Part shown: positions 1 through 7,711 of the stretch, one piece after another | How the letters are laid out: every line of letters begins with the position of its first letter | How positions within the stretch are numbered: position 1 is the first letter of the stretch | DNA from: an uncultured Ruminococcus sp. | GTDB lineage: Bacteria; Bacillota; Clostridia; Oscillospirales; Acutalibacteraceae | Direction of reading: 5' to 3' | Assembly (NCBI GenBank): GCA_902803035.1 | Contig: CADCON010000195.1 | Location: 1 to 16,042, forward strand | DNA: 16,042 bases | Position numbers and translations under genes: made by a program | The notes under the pieces: generated by a model | What the model was told of the DNA's origin: nothing | What the model saw: only the letters and a program-made list of their open reading frames with translations | Database searches by the model: none

Positions 1-3000
1 ACGGATCCCGCCGTTTGCGTTCAGTCGCTCAAAAGAATAGGCGAGCTGATTGCCGATGAGCTTCTGGCTGTCAACAGCCTGAATCTTCCTGCAGGAACCA
101 CTCAGCTCAATAAAATACGATTCCTTCGCAGTCATCAGTTGATTATCATCACCATTGAGGATATTCTCATGTCGCTGGACGACGTGACAGCAGAATCGGA
201 TGTTTCGACAGATGATGCCGATAAGCTCATCAGAATGACTCACAAGCTCTGTCACTGGTTTGTCATGGTCTATGGCTACAGCGAAACCGGACATACTGAT
301 TCTCCGGCACCGGAATTCAAAGAACCCGCCGAGGAAGCCATTCCAGAAGAAGCCATTCCGGAAGAATCCGCCGGGGAAGATATTCCGGAGGAAGCCGCCG
401 AGGAAGCCATTCCGGAAGAATCCGCCGAGGAAGCCATTCCGGAAGAAGCCGCCGAAGAAGCCATTCCGGAAGAAGCCGCCGGGGAAGATATTCCGGAGGA
501 AGCCAGCGAGGAAGCCATTCCGGAGGAAGCCGCCGAGGAAACCATTCCGGAGGAAGCCAGCGAGGAAGCCATTCCGGAGGAACCCGTCGAAGAAGCCATT
601 CCGGAAGAATCCGCCGAAGAAGCCATTCCGGAAGAATCCGCCGGGGAAGATATTCCGGAGGAAGCCAGCGAAGTAGCCATTCCGGAGGATGCCAGCGAGG
701 AAGCCATTCCGGAGGAAGCCGCCGAGGAAGCCATTCCGGAAGATGCCAATGACGAAAGCAATTGTCATGTACACATCGATGTGCAGCTCATTCCCGTCAT
801 CAATTTTTCGCTTCTCCAAAACGGACTTAAGATCATCCGTTCACTCAGTATTGTCAACGAAGGGGAAGAAGCCATTACCAACGCGGAGCTTTGTATTACT
901 TCGGAGCCTGCTTTCTGTCTTCCTTTGACCGAGCCGATCGATCTGATCCCGGAAAAGAGAAATCTCTCGTTAAGCAGCGTCAGGCTGATTCCCGACAGCA
1001 ATTTCCTTGCGAGCCTGACCGAAAAGATGACGGGCGTCATGACAATTTCGCTGAGGTGCGGGGAGAAGATCCTTTGCACCAGCAACAATGAAATGACCGC
1101 GCTGGCGTTTGACCAATGGCACGGTTATTCGATTTATCCGGAGCTGCTTTGTTCCTTTGTAACCCCCAATCACCCGGCAATCGCACAGCTTACCGCGCGG
1201 GCGGCGGAGCTTCTCGGCAAGTGGACCGGCGACCCGTCGCTTGACGCCTATCAGAGCAATGACCCCAACCGCGTGCTGAAGCAGGCGGCGGCTGTCTATG
1301 GCGCGTTGCAGGAGCAGAATATCGTATACTGCGTTCACCCCGCCAATTTCGAGAGCATAGGACAACGCATCCGCCTTTGCGATATGGTGATGGAGCAGAA
1401 GCTCGGAACCTGCCTTGACCTGACCCTTCTCTACGCATCGGCTTTGGAGGCGATCGGGCTTCATCCGCTGCTGATCCTTCTCAAAGGGCATATTTTTGCC
1501 GGCGTCTGGCTGGAAGAGCTTTCTTTCCCGGAAACCGTCCAGGATGACGCCTCTCTGATCACCAAGCGGCTGGCCAACGGCATCAATGAAATCGCTGTTG
1601 TGGAATGCACCGCGTTTGTCGCGGGAGATGAATCCGTTTCCTTCGACGAAGCCCAGAAGCTCGCCGAGAAAAAGCTGCGCGATCTCACTTCTGTTGAATG
1701 CTTTATCGACGTCAACCGTGCCCGTCTGAGCGGCGTCAGACCGATTCCCATGCGCATTCCGACCGACAACGGCGGCTGGCGCGTGGAGCGTCCGCTTCTT
1801 TCCGAGGAAGAGCTGACTGCCGCGCCCAAAGACAGGGAAGGGGCGGTTTTGATTGACGATACCGCCGACGAAACGCCGGATACACGCAAAACCCGCTGGG
1901 AACGCAAGCTGCTGGATATTGGTCTTCGCAATTCGCTGATCAATCTCAGGCTGTCCAGAACCCTCATTCCGCTGCTGGCTTCATCCGTTGACGAATTGGA
2001 GGATTCACTGTCAGACGGGGATGATTTCAAAATTATGCCGCGTCCTGCCGACTGGAATCAGGGAGAACTCAGCTTTGACACCATGCATGAGCTTGGGCCC
2101 TTTACCTCCGTCATCCAGTCGGAATTCAAAAATCACCGACTCCGTTCGGCGCTGAATGACGCCGAGCTTGCCAAAACCATCAAGGAACTGTACCGCTCCG
2201 CCAAATCCTCGCTTGAGGAAAACGGTGCCAATACGCTGTATATGGCTCTCGGTCTTCTCCGCTGGTACGAAAATCCGAGAAGCACCAAGCCGCGATACGC
2301 GCCGCTCATTCTGGTTCCCGTGGAAATCGTGCGAAAATCCGCGGCGCAGGGATACGTTGTCCGGCTGCGTGACGACGAGCCTCAGATGAATGTCACCATT
2401 CTGGAAAAGCTCAAGCAGGATTTTCAGATTGATATCAAGGGCCTGAATGTCCTTCCCGAAGATGACCACGGAATTGACACCCGAAAGGTCTTTACCATTA
2501 TCCGGAAGGCGATCATGGAGCAGAAGAACTGGGATGTCCTCGAATCGGCTTACATCGGAATCTTCTCCTTCTCTCAGTTTGTCATGTGGAACGACATCCG
2601 CAGCAGATATGATGATCTGGCAAAAAATAAAATTGTCAGCAGCCTGATGCAGGGCAAGCTGGAATGGGAAGCGGAGGAGATGAGCATCGGCGACGAAGTC
2701 GATGAAAGCGGCGTGTTCCTTCCGATGTCCGCTGACGCTTCGCAGCTTTTTGCCATAAAAGCCGCTTCCGATGGCAAGAGCTTCGTGCTTCACGGGCCTC
2801 CCGGAACCGGAAAATCCCAGACCATTACCGCGCTGATTGCCAATGCCCTCGCGCAGGGAAAGACCGTTCTCTTCGTTGCCGAGAAGATGGCCGCCCTTGA
2901 AGTTGTGGAACGCCGCCTTGACAAAATCGGCATAGGCGATTTCTGTCTGGAGCTGCATTCCAACAAGGCAAAGAAAAAATCGGTTCTCGAACAGCTTCGC

Positions 3001-6000
3001 AAGGCTTCGGAAGTGACCAAAGGACAGACAGCGCAATCTTATGAGAATAAGGCTCATCAGATTGCCTCCATCAGAGCGGAGCTGAATGAATATGTCAGAG
3101 AGCTTCATAAGGTACGCCACTGCGGGCGCACTCTCTTCGAGCTGATCAATGAATACCAGGAAGCCATCTCATTCCCGGATCTTCCTGCTCTCGGATATGA
3201 CGCAATGGAATACATCGACAGGGAAAAGGCGGATGAACAATCCGTGCTGCTGCAGCGGATCATTGCAGCGGCAAAGCAAGTCGGTCATCCTTCGGGGCAT
3301 CCTCTCTCCGCGCTCACAGCCGCCAGCTATTCGCAGCAGCTCAGGATGACGCTTCCGGAAAAAATGAAGACATACCGTTCCGCGTTGGAATCATTGGATG
3401 CAGCGGCAGTTAAATTCAGCGACGTTACCGAAATGCCGGTTGGCTCCTACGAAAAGCTGACTACCGCACAGGCAGCCGCAGAGGAAATGAAGTGCTGGCT
3501 GGAATTTCCGAGAGCGTGGGCGCAATCGGAGAATCCCGGATTCATGCTTGCCCAGATTCAGGAAATGTGCGGGCATTACGCCAAAGCAGACCAGGACGCC
3601 GCTGTCCTGTTGCAGCACTGGGACAAAGAATTCCTGCAGCAGGACGGCAGACAGCTTCTGGCTGAATACCGTACGGCGGCAGCCAAATGGCTCATTCCCC
3701 GCACATTGGGAATCAATGCGCTGTGCAAGAAGCTTCGTCCCTATGCTATCGGCTCCGTATCGAAAAATCATCTGGAGCAGCACCTTGTGGCGCTGCTCGA
3801 TTACCGCGCGGAAACCGATGCCGCTTCCGCGTTATTTGCCACTTACGGTGAATTACTGGGCCATCTCTACAGCGGGTCCGCCACCGACTGGGGAGCCATC
3901 GCTTCCCTCTGTACAAAGGCTAGGGAAAGCGCGGCAAGGCTTGACGAAATCTGCAACGGCAGCGGCGTCCGTGTCCAATGCTGCGGACGCGGGGAACTTC
4001 GCAGCGAAATAGATTGTCTTCTCGACGCCATGTCTGCTATGCTTACCGCAAAAACGGCTCTTGCAGATACAATTGACACTGATCTCGACGCGGGTGACTG
4101 CTGGATTTCTTCGCAGCTTGAAATCTGCGAAAATGTCGCCGCCCATCCGGATGAGCTTAAGGAATGGATTACATGGAACAGCATTGCCGCCGACGCTGAA
4201 AACTGCGGTATGGGTTGCGTCATTGAGGCCTACAGGCAGGGCGTCGCGCATGAAGACATTGCCGGCGGTTTCAGGAAGCTCGTTTCAAGAACGCTTGCCA
4301 TGCAGATTATCGATTCTGTCCCCGTGCTGAACGGCTTTTCGGGCGCGGTTTTCAATGAAAAAATCGAACAGTTCAGACAGATGGACGATGAGCTTACCGA
4401 ACTGACCCGCAAGGAAATCTACTGCCGGCTTGCGTCAAAGGTTCCCAATTTTGCCAAGGAAGCCGCCCAAAGCTCCGAGCTGGGCATTCTCCAGAAGGCC
4501 ATCCGCAGCGGCGGCAGAGGACTGAGTATCCGCAAACTTTTCGACCAGATTCCCAATATGCTTCCCCGGCTCTGTCCGTGTATGCTCATGAGCCCGATCT
4601 CAGCGGCGCAGTATCTCGCTCCCAACCGCGAGCCGTTTGACCTCGTAGTGTTTGACGAAGCTTCACAGATCACCACTTCCAAAGCGGTCGGCGCGCTTGC
4701 CAGAGGCAAGAATGCCGTTATCGTCGGCGACCCGAAGCAGATGCCACCGACGTCATTCTTCGCCACCAACACCATTGATGAGGACAATATCGACGATGAG
4801 GATCTGGAAAGCATTCTCGACGACTGCCTTGCGCTGAATATGCCCCAGACACATCTTCTCTGGCATTACCGCAGCCGGCATGAAAGCCTGATCGCGTTCA
4901 GCAATACGCATTTTTACGAAAATAAGCTGTACACCTTCCCGTCGGTCAATGACCGTGAAGCGAAGGTCAGGCTGGTGCATACCGAAGGATTCTTTGACCG
5001 CGGCAAAACACGTCAGAACCGCGCCGAAGCAGAAGCGGTCATTGCCGAACTGAAACGGCGCTGCCACGACAAGAGAGACGCCGCCTTGAGCGTGGGCGTT
5101 GTCACCTTCAATATCAACCAGCAGAACCTGATCGACGATCTTCTGAATGACGCCTGCAAAGAGGACGCGGCCCTGGAAAACTGGGTCTACAACAGCAGGG
5201 AGCCTTTGTTCATCAAAAATCTTGAAAATGTGCAGGGCGATGAGCGCGACGTGATTCTCTTCTCCATAGGCTACGGTCCGGACAAGGACGGACACGTTTC
5301 GATGAATTTCGGTCCTCTCAACCGCGACGGCGGTTGGCGCAGGCTGAATGTCGCGGTATCCCGCGCTCGCTGCGAGATGGTCGTTTTCTCTACGCTGGAG
5401 CCTGATCAGATCGATCTTAACAGAACGCAGGCCGAAGGCGTCGCCGCGCTGAAGGCATTTCTTGAATATGCTTCCGGCAAGGCGATTTCCCGCGCGGAAA
5501 GCGGTCCTGACGTCGGCAATGACACGGAAGGCGTCAGCCAGGCGATTTGCGCCGCTCTCGAAGAAAGCGGGTATGAAACCGAGCGCAACGTCGGTCATTC
5601 GCAGTACCGCATTGACATTGGCGTGATTGACCCCGATGACCCCGGACGCTACCTGCTCGGCATTCTTCTCGACGGCAGAACCTACCGCGATTCAAAGACC
5701 GTGCGCGACAGGGAGCTCGCTCAGATCAGCGTTCTCGGCAGTCTGGGCTGGAAGATCGCCCGCGTATGGTCAATGGATTGGTGGGACAACAGCCGCAAGG
5801 AGCTTGCGAGGGTGCTTGCCCTGCTCGACAAGGCAAAAGCGGAAAGACAGGAGATTTCTCAGGAAGAGGAAAACGAAGAACCGGATACGGCTGCGGAAAG
5901 CGTTCCTTCCGCCGAAGAGCCGCAGACCGCGTCAGGAACGGAATCCGATGACAGTGACAGCCTGCCGGCCGAAGCGGAAATCATTCCGGATGACGTATCC

Positions 6001-6612
6001 TGTCCGGTTTCGTCCAATGTCGTCCCGTACCACGCGGCAAAGCTGAAATCACTTTCCCTGACGGCCGAGGACTTTTTGCAGCCCGCCTGTAAGAAGATGA
6101 TCAAAGACGCCGTCAAGGGTGTGATCGAAGCGGAAGCGCCTGTCAGTGAAGCCCGGCTTATACGCGCAGTAATTCAGAGCTTCGGAATTACCCGGAGTTC
6201 CGCGAAGATTCAGTCGCACTTGTCGGAAATCATCGCTTCACTCGGACTCAACAGCACCATCCAGTACGAGGACAGAATCATCTGGCAAGCCGGCCAGTCG
6301 CCTGATGATTATTCGTTGATCAGAACCAGCGGGGAAGGGGAGGACAAGCGCGAAGTCAAGGAAATTCCGGTGCAGGAAGCGGCGAACGCGGTCTGCCTTG
6401 TGCTGCACGAACAGATCAGTATGTCGCGCGCCGACCTCATCAAGGAATCCGCCAAGCTGATGAATTATCCAAGGCTCGGCAGCAACGTCACTTCGACATT
6501 CGAGTCGGCTGTGCAGTACGCCGAATCCAAGGGCTGGATTGTCGCTGACGAAAACGGCATTACGCGGCTTTCAGAGTCCGGCAACGCATACGCGCTGAAA
6601 TTCAACGGATGA
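1..6612 (+). CDS. Giant DUF4011/SF1 helicase/Vsr-like nuclease/DUF3320 protein, N-terminus cut by window edge
   Basis: The frame is open from base 1, so the true start is upstream; an internal TTG at 139 has no special support. 2203 residues are visible. Order by nucleotide position: DUF4145-like helices (1-290, ending in a THKLCHWFVMVYG segment typical of that domain); acidic nonapeptide array (331-747); a transglutaminase-like domain with Cys in GTCLDL (1411), His in GHIFAGVW (1489) and an acidic Glu in VVECT (1603); DUF4011 signature starting at Trp 1897; Walker A GPPGTGKSQ (2794-2820); a long helical insertion; Walker B VVFDEAS (near 4651); GDPKQMPP (4726-4749); WHYRSRHE (4861-4884); VQGDERD (5230-5250); RLNVAVSRAR (5341-5370); Vsr/MTES_1575-like nuclease (5520-5800) with Asp in RIDIGV (5614); DUF3320 (6091-6249); a probable winged-helix tail. 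All main SF1 helicase motifs are present, so an ATP-driven nucleic-acid motor is likely. Similar architectures are associated with anti-phage defence, but that role is inferred here. Confidence 0.93.
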   Translation, partial: TDPAVCVQSLKRIGELIADELLAVNSLNLPAGTTQLNKIRFLRSHQLIIITIEDILMSLDDVTAESDVSTDDADKLIRMTHKLCHWFVMVYGYSETGHTDSPAPEFKEPAEEAIPEEAIPEESAGEDIPEEAAEEAIPEESAEEAIPEEAAEEAIPEEAAGEDIPEEASEEAIPEEAAEETIPEEASEEAIPEEPVEEAIPEESAEEAIPEESAGEDIPEEASEVAIPEDASEEAIPEEAAEEAIPEDANDESNCHVHIDVQLIPVINFSLLQNGLKIIRSLSIVNEGEEAITNAELCITSEPAFCLPLTEPIDLIPEKRNLSLSSVRLIPDSNFLASLTEKMTGVMTISLRCGEKILCTSNNEMTALAFDQWHGYSIYPELLCSFVTPNHPAIAQLTARAAELLGKWTGDPSLDAYQSNDPNRVLKQAAAVYGALQEQNIVYCVHPANFESIGQRIRLCDMVMEQKLGTCLDLTLLYASALEAIGLHPLLILLKGHIFAGVWLEELSFPETVQDDASLITKRLANGINEIAVVECTAFVAGDESVSFDEAQKLAEKKLRDLTSVECFIDVNRARLSGVRPIPMRIPTDNGGWRVERPLLSEEELTAAPKDREGAVLIDDTADETPDTRKTRWERKLLDIGLRNSLINLRLSRTLIPLLASSVDELEDSLSDGDDFKIMPRPADWNQGELSFDTMHELGPFTSVIQSEFKNHRLRSALNDAELAKTIKELYRSAKSSLEENGANTLYMALGLLRWYENPRSTKPRYAPLILVPVEIVRKSAAQGYVVRLRDDEPQMNVTILEKLKQDFQIDIKGLNVLPEDDHGIDTRKVFTIIRKAIMEQKNWDVLESAYIGIFSFSQFVMWNDIRSRYDDLAKNKIVSSLMQGKLEWEAEEMSIGDEVDESGVFLPMSADASQLFAIKAASDGKSFVLHGPPGTGKSQTITALIANALAQGKTVLFVAEKMAALEVVERRLDKIGIGDFCLELHSNKAKKKSVLEQLRKASEVTKGQTAQSYENKAHQIASIRAELNEYVRELHKVRHCGRTLFELINEYQEAISFPDLPALGYDAMEYIDREKADEQSVLLQRIIAAAKQVGHPSGHPLSALTAASYSQQLRMTLPEKMKTYRSALESLDAAAVKFSDVTEMPVGSYEKLTTAQAAAEEMKCWLEFPRAWAQSENPGFMLAQIQEMCGHYAKADQDAAVLLQHWDKEFLQQDGRQLLAEYRTAAAKWLIPRTLGINALCKKLRPYAIGSVSKNHLEQHLVALLDYRAETDAASALFATYGELLGHLYSGSATDWGAIASLCTKARESAARLDEICNGSGVRVQCCGRGELRSEIDCLLDAMSAMLTAKTALADTIDTDLDAGDCWISSQLEICENVAAHPDELKEWITWNSIAADAENCGMGCVIEAYRQGVAHEDIAGGFRKLVSRTLAMQIIDSVPVLNGFSGAVFNEKIEQFRQMDDELTELTRKEIYCRLASKVPNFAKEAAQSSELGILQKAIRSGGRGLSIRKLFDQIPNMLPRLCPCMLMSPISAAQYLAPNREPFDLVVFDEASQITTSKAVGALARGKNAVIVGDPKQMPPTSFFATNTIDEDNIDDEDLESILDDCLALNMPQTHLLWHYRSRHESLIAFSNTHFYENKLYTFPSVNDREAKVRLVHTEGFFDRGKTRQNRAEAEAVIAELKRRCHDKRDAALSVGVVTFNINQQNLIDDLLNDACKEDAALENWVYNSREPLFIKNLENVQGDERDVILFSIGYGPDKDGHVSMNFGPLNRDGGWRRLNVAVSRARCEMVVFSTLEPDQIDLNRTQAEGVAALKAFLEYASGKAISRAESGPDVGNDTEGVSQAICAALEESGYETERNVGHSQYRIDIGVIDPDDPGRYLLGILLDGRTYRDSKTVRDRELAQISVLGSLGWKIARVWSMDWWDNSRKELARVLALLDKAKAERQEISQEEENEEPDTAAESVPSAEEPQTASGTESDDSDSLPAEAEIIPDDVSCPVSSNVVPYHAAKLKSLSLTAEDFLQPACKKMIKDAVKGVIEAEAPVSEARLIRAVIQSFGITRSSAKIQSHLSEIIASLGLNSTIQYEDRIIWQAGQSPDDYSLIRTSGEGEDKREVKEIPVQEAANAVCLVLHEQISMSRADLIKESAKLMNYPRLGSNVTSTFESAVQYAESKGWIVADENGITRLSESGNAYALKFNG
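331..747 (+). repeat. In-frame 27-bp tandem repeat (acidic nonapeptide array)
   Basis: About fifteen 27-bp units encode variants of the nonapeptide AEEAIPEEA, with an IPE core found 16 times. The first two cores are only 5 residues apart, so the leading copy is partial. A variant block encoding GEDIPEEA begins at 373, 481 and 643, which are 4 and 6 units apart; this suggests that multi-unit blocks were duplicated. The array lies between the DUF4145-like part and the transglutaminase-like part and is probably a flexible, strongly acidic linker. Unit-to-unit differences are single codons and no unit is frameshifted. Confidence 0.95.
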
Positions 6613-6690
6613 TTTGGCTTTTCCGGCCATCGACATTCGGCGCCCTGATGGGCAGAAGAATGCCGGATTCAAGATGACCAAGCAATAGGC

Positions 6691-6738
6691 AAAATCCCAT
6701 GTCAGATTTCATTCCAAAGTCTGACATGGGATTTTTTG
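6691..6738 (+). terminator. Rho-independent terminator after the helicase gene
   Basis: A perfect 16-bp stem (arms 6691-6706 and 6720-6735) with a 13-nt loop is followed by a T run continuous with the end of the second arm. It sits 79 bases after the helicase stop codon and directly before the next promoter, so it separates the two transcription units. The upstream arm begins with AAAA, so it could also stop transcription on the other strand. Confidence 0.9.
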
Positions 6739-6742
6739 TGTG

Positions 6743-6772
6743 TTGACAAGACTTGTCGTTTTCTGCTATGCT
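6743..6772 (+). promoter_or_regulatory. Sigma-A-type promoter of the CAP-domain gene
   Basis: TTGACA (6743-6748) and TATGCT (6767-6772) are separated by 18 bp; transcription would start near 6779. The -35 box is a perfect consensus. A palindrome overlaps it (see the 6745-6757 entry). Confidence 0.75.
6745..6757. promoter_or_regulatory. Candidate operator palindrome overlapping the -35 box
   Basis: GACAAG and CTTGTC form a perfect 6-bp inverted repeat around a single central base. It covers most of the -35 hexamer and the first part of the spacer, where a bound repressor would block RNA polymerase. The sequence does not identify a regulator. Confidence 0.4.
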
Positions 6773-6779
6773 TGAATCA

Positions 6780-6797
6780 CGGGATGAAACAATCCCG
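6780..6797 (+). other. Small hairpin at the predicted 5' end of the CAP mRNA
   Basis: CGGGAT and ATCCCG form a 6-bp stem with a 6-nt loop, beginning about one base after the predicted transcription start and ending 9 bases before the ribosome binding site. A hairpin here could protect the 5' end of the transcript. Confidence 0.4.
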
Positions 6798-6806
6798 AAT
6801 CAATTC

Positions 6807-6814
6807 AAGGAGGT
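6807..6814 (+). promoter_or_regulatory. Strong ribosome binding site that fixes a TTG start
   Basis: AAGGAGGT lies 6 bases before TTG at 6821. This near-perfect site decides the start, because no ATG or GTG lies suitably close and the signal peptide begins exactly at this TTG. Confidence 0.9.
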
Positions 6815-6820
6815 CTTTTT

Positions 6821-7519
6821 TTGAAGAAAAGATGGTTTTCATTATGGATGGCGGTCCTGCTTGTATTTTCGGCAGCGGCTTTTTCTGATTCCGTGTACAA
6901 GGCAAACGCTTCGGCTGGTTACGCAAGCGTTCAATTGGAAAGCTATGCCCGTCAGGTCGCCGGCATTGTCAACCGCGAACGTGCCGCAAACGGTCTTTCT
7001 CCGCTCAGGTATTCTGATAAGCTGAGTCAGGCGGCCTTGGTGCGCGCGGACGAAATTCAGTCGGTATTCTCACATACGCGACCCAACGGAACACGCTGTT
7101 TTACGGTGCTGTCCGAAGCGGGCGTCAGCTACAGCTCGGCGGGGGAGAATATCGCCTACGGACAGCGCGATCCTGAGGACGTGATGCATTCATGGATGAA
7201 TTCGTCAGGACACCGCGCCAATATTCTCGGCAGCTATGAATACATCGGAATCGGCGTCGCATACAGAAACGGCACCTATTACTGGACGCAGTTCTTTGCG
7301 GCGTCAAATGGTCTGAGCGGAGAAATAATCACTCTTGAAAATTCCGAAGCCACGGCTTCGACCACCAAAGCAACTTCGACCACCAAAGCCGCCACTGTTA
7401 CCACACAGAGCGGAAGGGGAGAGGGCTGCTCCAAAAAAACAGGCGCGGATTTCAGGACAAGACTTCTCCGGCTTCTTGCGGAGAAATGGGGCATAGAAAA
7501 GAGCGCGTCAAACATTTGA
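6821..7519 (+). CDS. Secreted CAP-domain (SCP/YkwD-like) protein
   Basis: 232 residues from a TTG start. Residues 1-31 form a signal peptide: basic MKKR, a hydrophobic core, and a likely cleavage site after KANA or KANASA. Residues 42-160 are a CAP domain of the bacterial YkwD type. It shows NRERAANGLSPL, His85 in FSHTRPNG, Glu109 in GENIAYG, His131 in SSGHRANIL and a YWTQFFA strand; His/Glu/His match the conserved cavity residues of the family. A Thr/Ala/Lys-rich linker (174-197) and a short basic tail follow, with no sorting signal or dockerin that I can recognise. The protein is therefore probably released or loosely wall-associated. The biochemical role of bacterial CAP proteins is poorly known. 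It forms its own transcription unit between two terminator-like structures. Confidence 0.9.
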   Translation: MKKRWFSLWMAVLLVFSAAAFSDSVYKANASAGYASVQLESYARQVAGIVNRERAANGLSPLRYSDKLSQAALVRADEIQSVFSHTRPNGTRCFTVLSEAGVSYSSAGENIAYGQRDPEDVMHSWMNSSGHRANILGSYEYIGIGVAYRNGTYYWTQFFAASNGLSGEIITLENSEATASTTKATSTTKAATVTTQSGRGEGCSKKTGADFRTRLLRLLAEKWGIEKSASNI

Positions 7520-7535
7520 TGCCAAAGAAGCGGGA

Positions 7536-7590
7536 ATCCCCGTGCAGCGTGAGAATGAAAGAATATCATTCCCGGTGCACGGGGATAATG
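7536..7590 (+). terminator. Probable terminator after the CAP gene
   Basis: An 11-bp perfect stem (7536-7546 with 7576-7586) encloses a second 6-bp stem (GAATGA 7553-7558 with TCATTC 7566-7571). It starts 16 bases after the CAP stop codon. The T tract behind it is poor (only TTTT at 7592-7595), so termination may be incomplete and some read-through into the synthetase gene is possible. Confidence 0.55.
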
Positions 7591-7711
7591 ATTTTGCAGG
7601 AATTTACAATTCTTCTACAAATACGAAACACTGAAGAAACACCATTCAGGTAAAATGTAATTCAGGTTACCGATTACAGCGATAGATTCATTGAAAAGGG
7701 ATGAAATATAG

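Noticed and set aside
139..141. TTG at 139 as start of the giant helicase gene
   Set aside because: The frame is open to base 1 and the upstream codons encode part of the DUF4145-like domain, so the start lies outside the window.
331..747. CRISPR array
   Set aside because: The repeat is continuous with no spacers, and it is translated within a long coding frame.
260..761. Open frames in the repeat array on the + strand (Lys/Pro/Arg-rich) and on the - strand (Ser/Ala/Gly/Met-rich)
   Set aside because: They are by-products of a stop-free 27-bp unit. The frame that continues into the long conserved helicase protein is the coding one.
2011..3120. 369-codon open frame on the - strand inside the helicase gene
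   Set aside because: It is antisense to DUF4011 and Walker A coding sequence, has no domain I recognise and no ribosome binding site; the sense frame is clearly conserved.
4753..5598. 281-codon open frame on the - strand
   Set aside because: It is antisense to helicase motifs III-VI and shows no recognisable motifs.
7601..7660. Promoter for the alarmone synthetase gene (TTTACA 7603 or TAAAAT 7651)
   Set aside because: No -35/-10 pair with acceptable spacing was found; the boxes are weak and unpaired.
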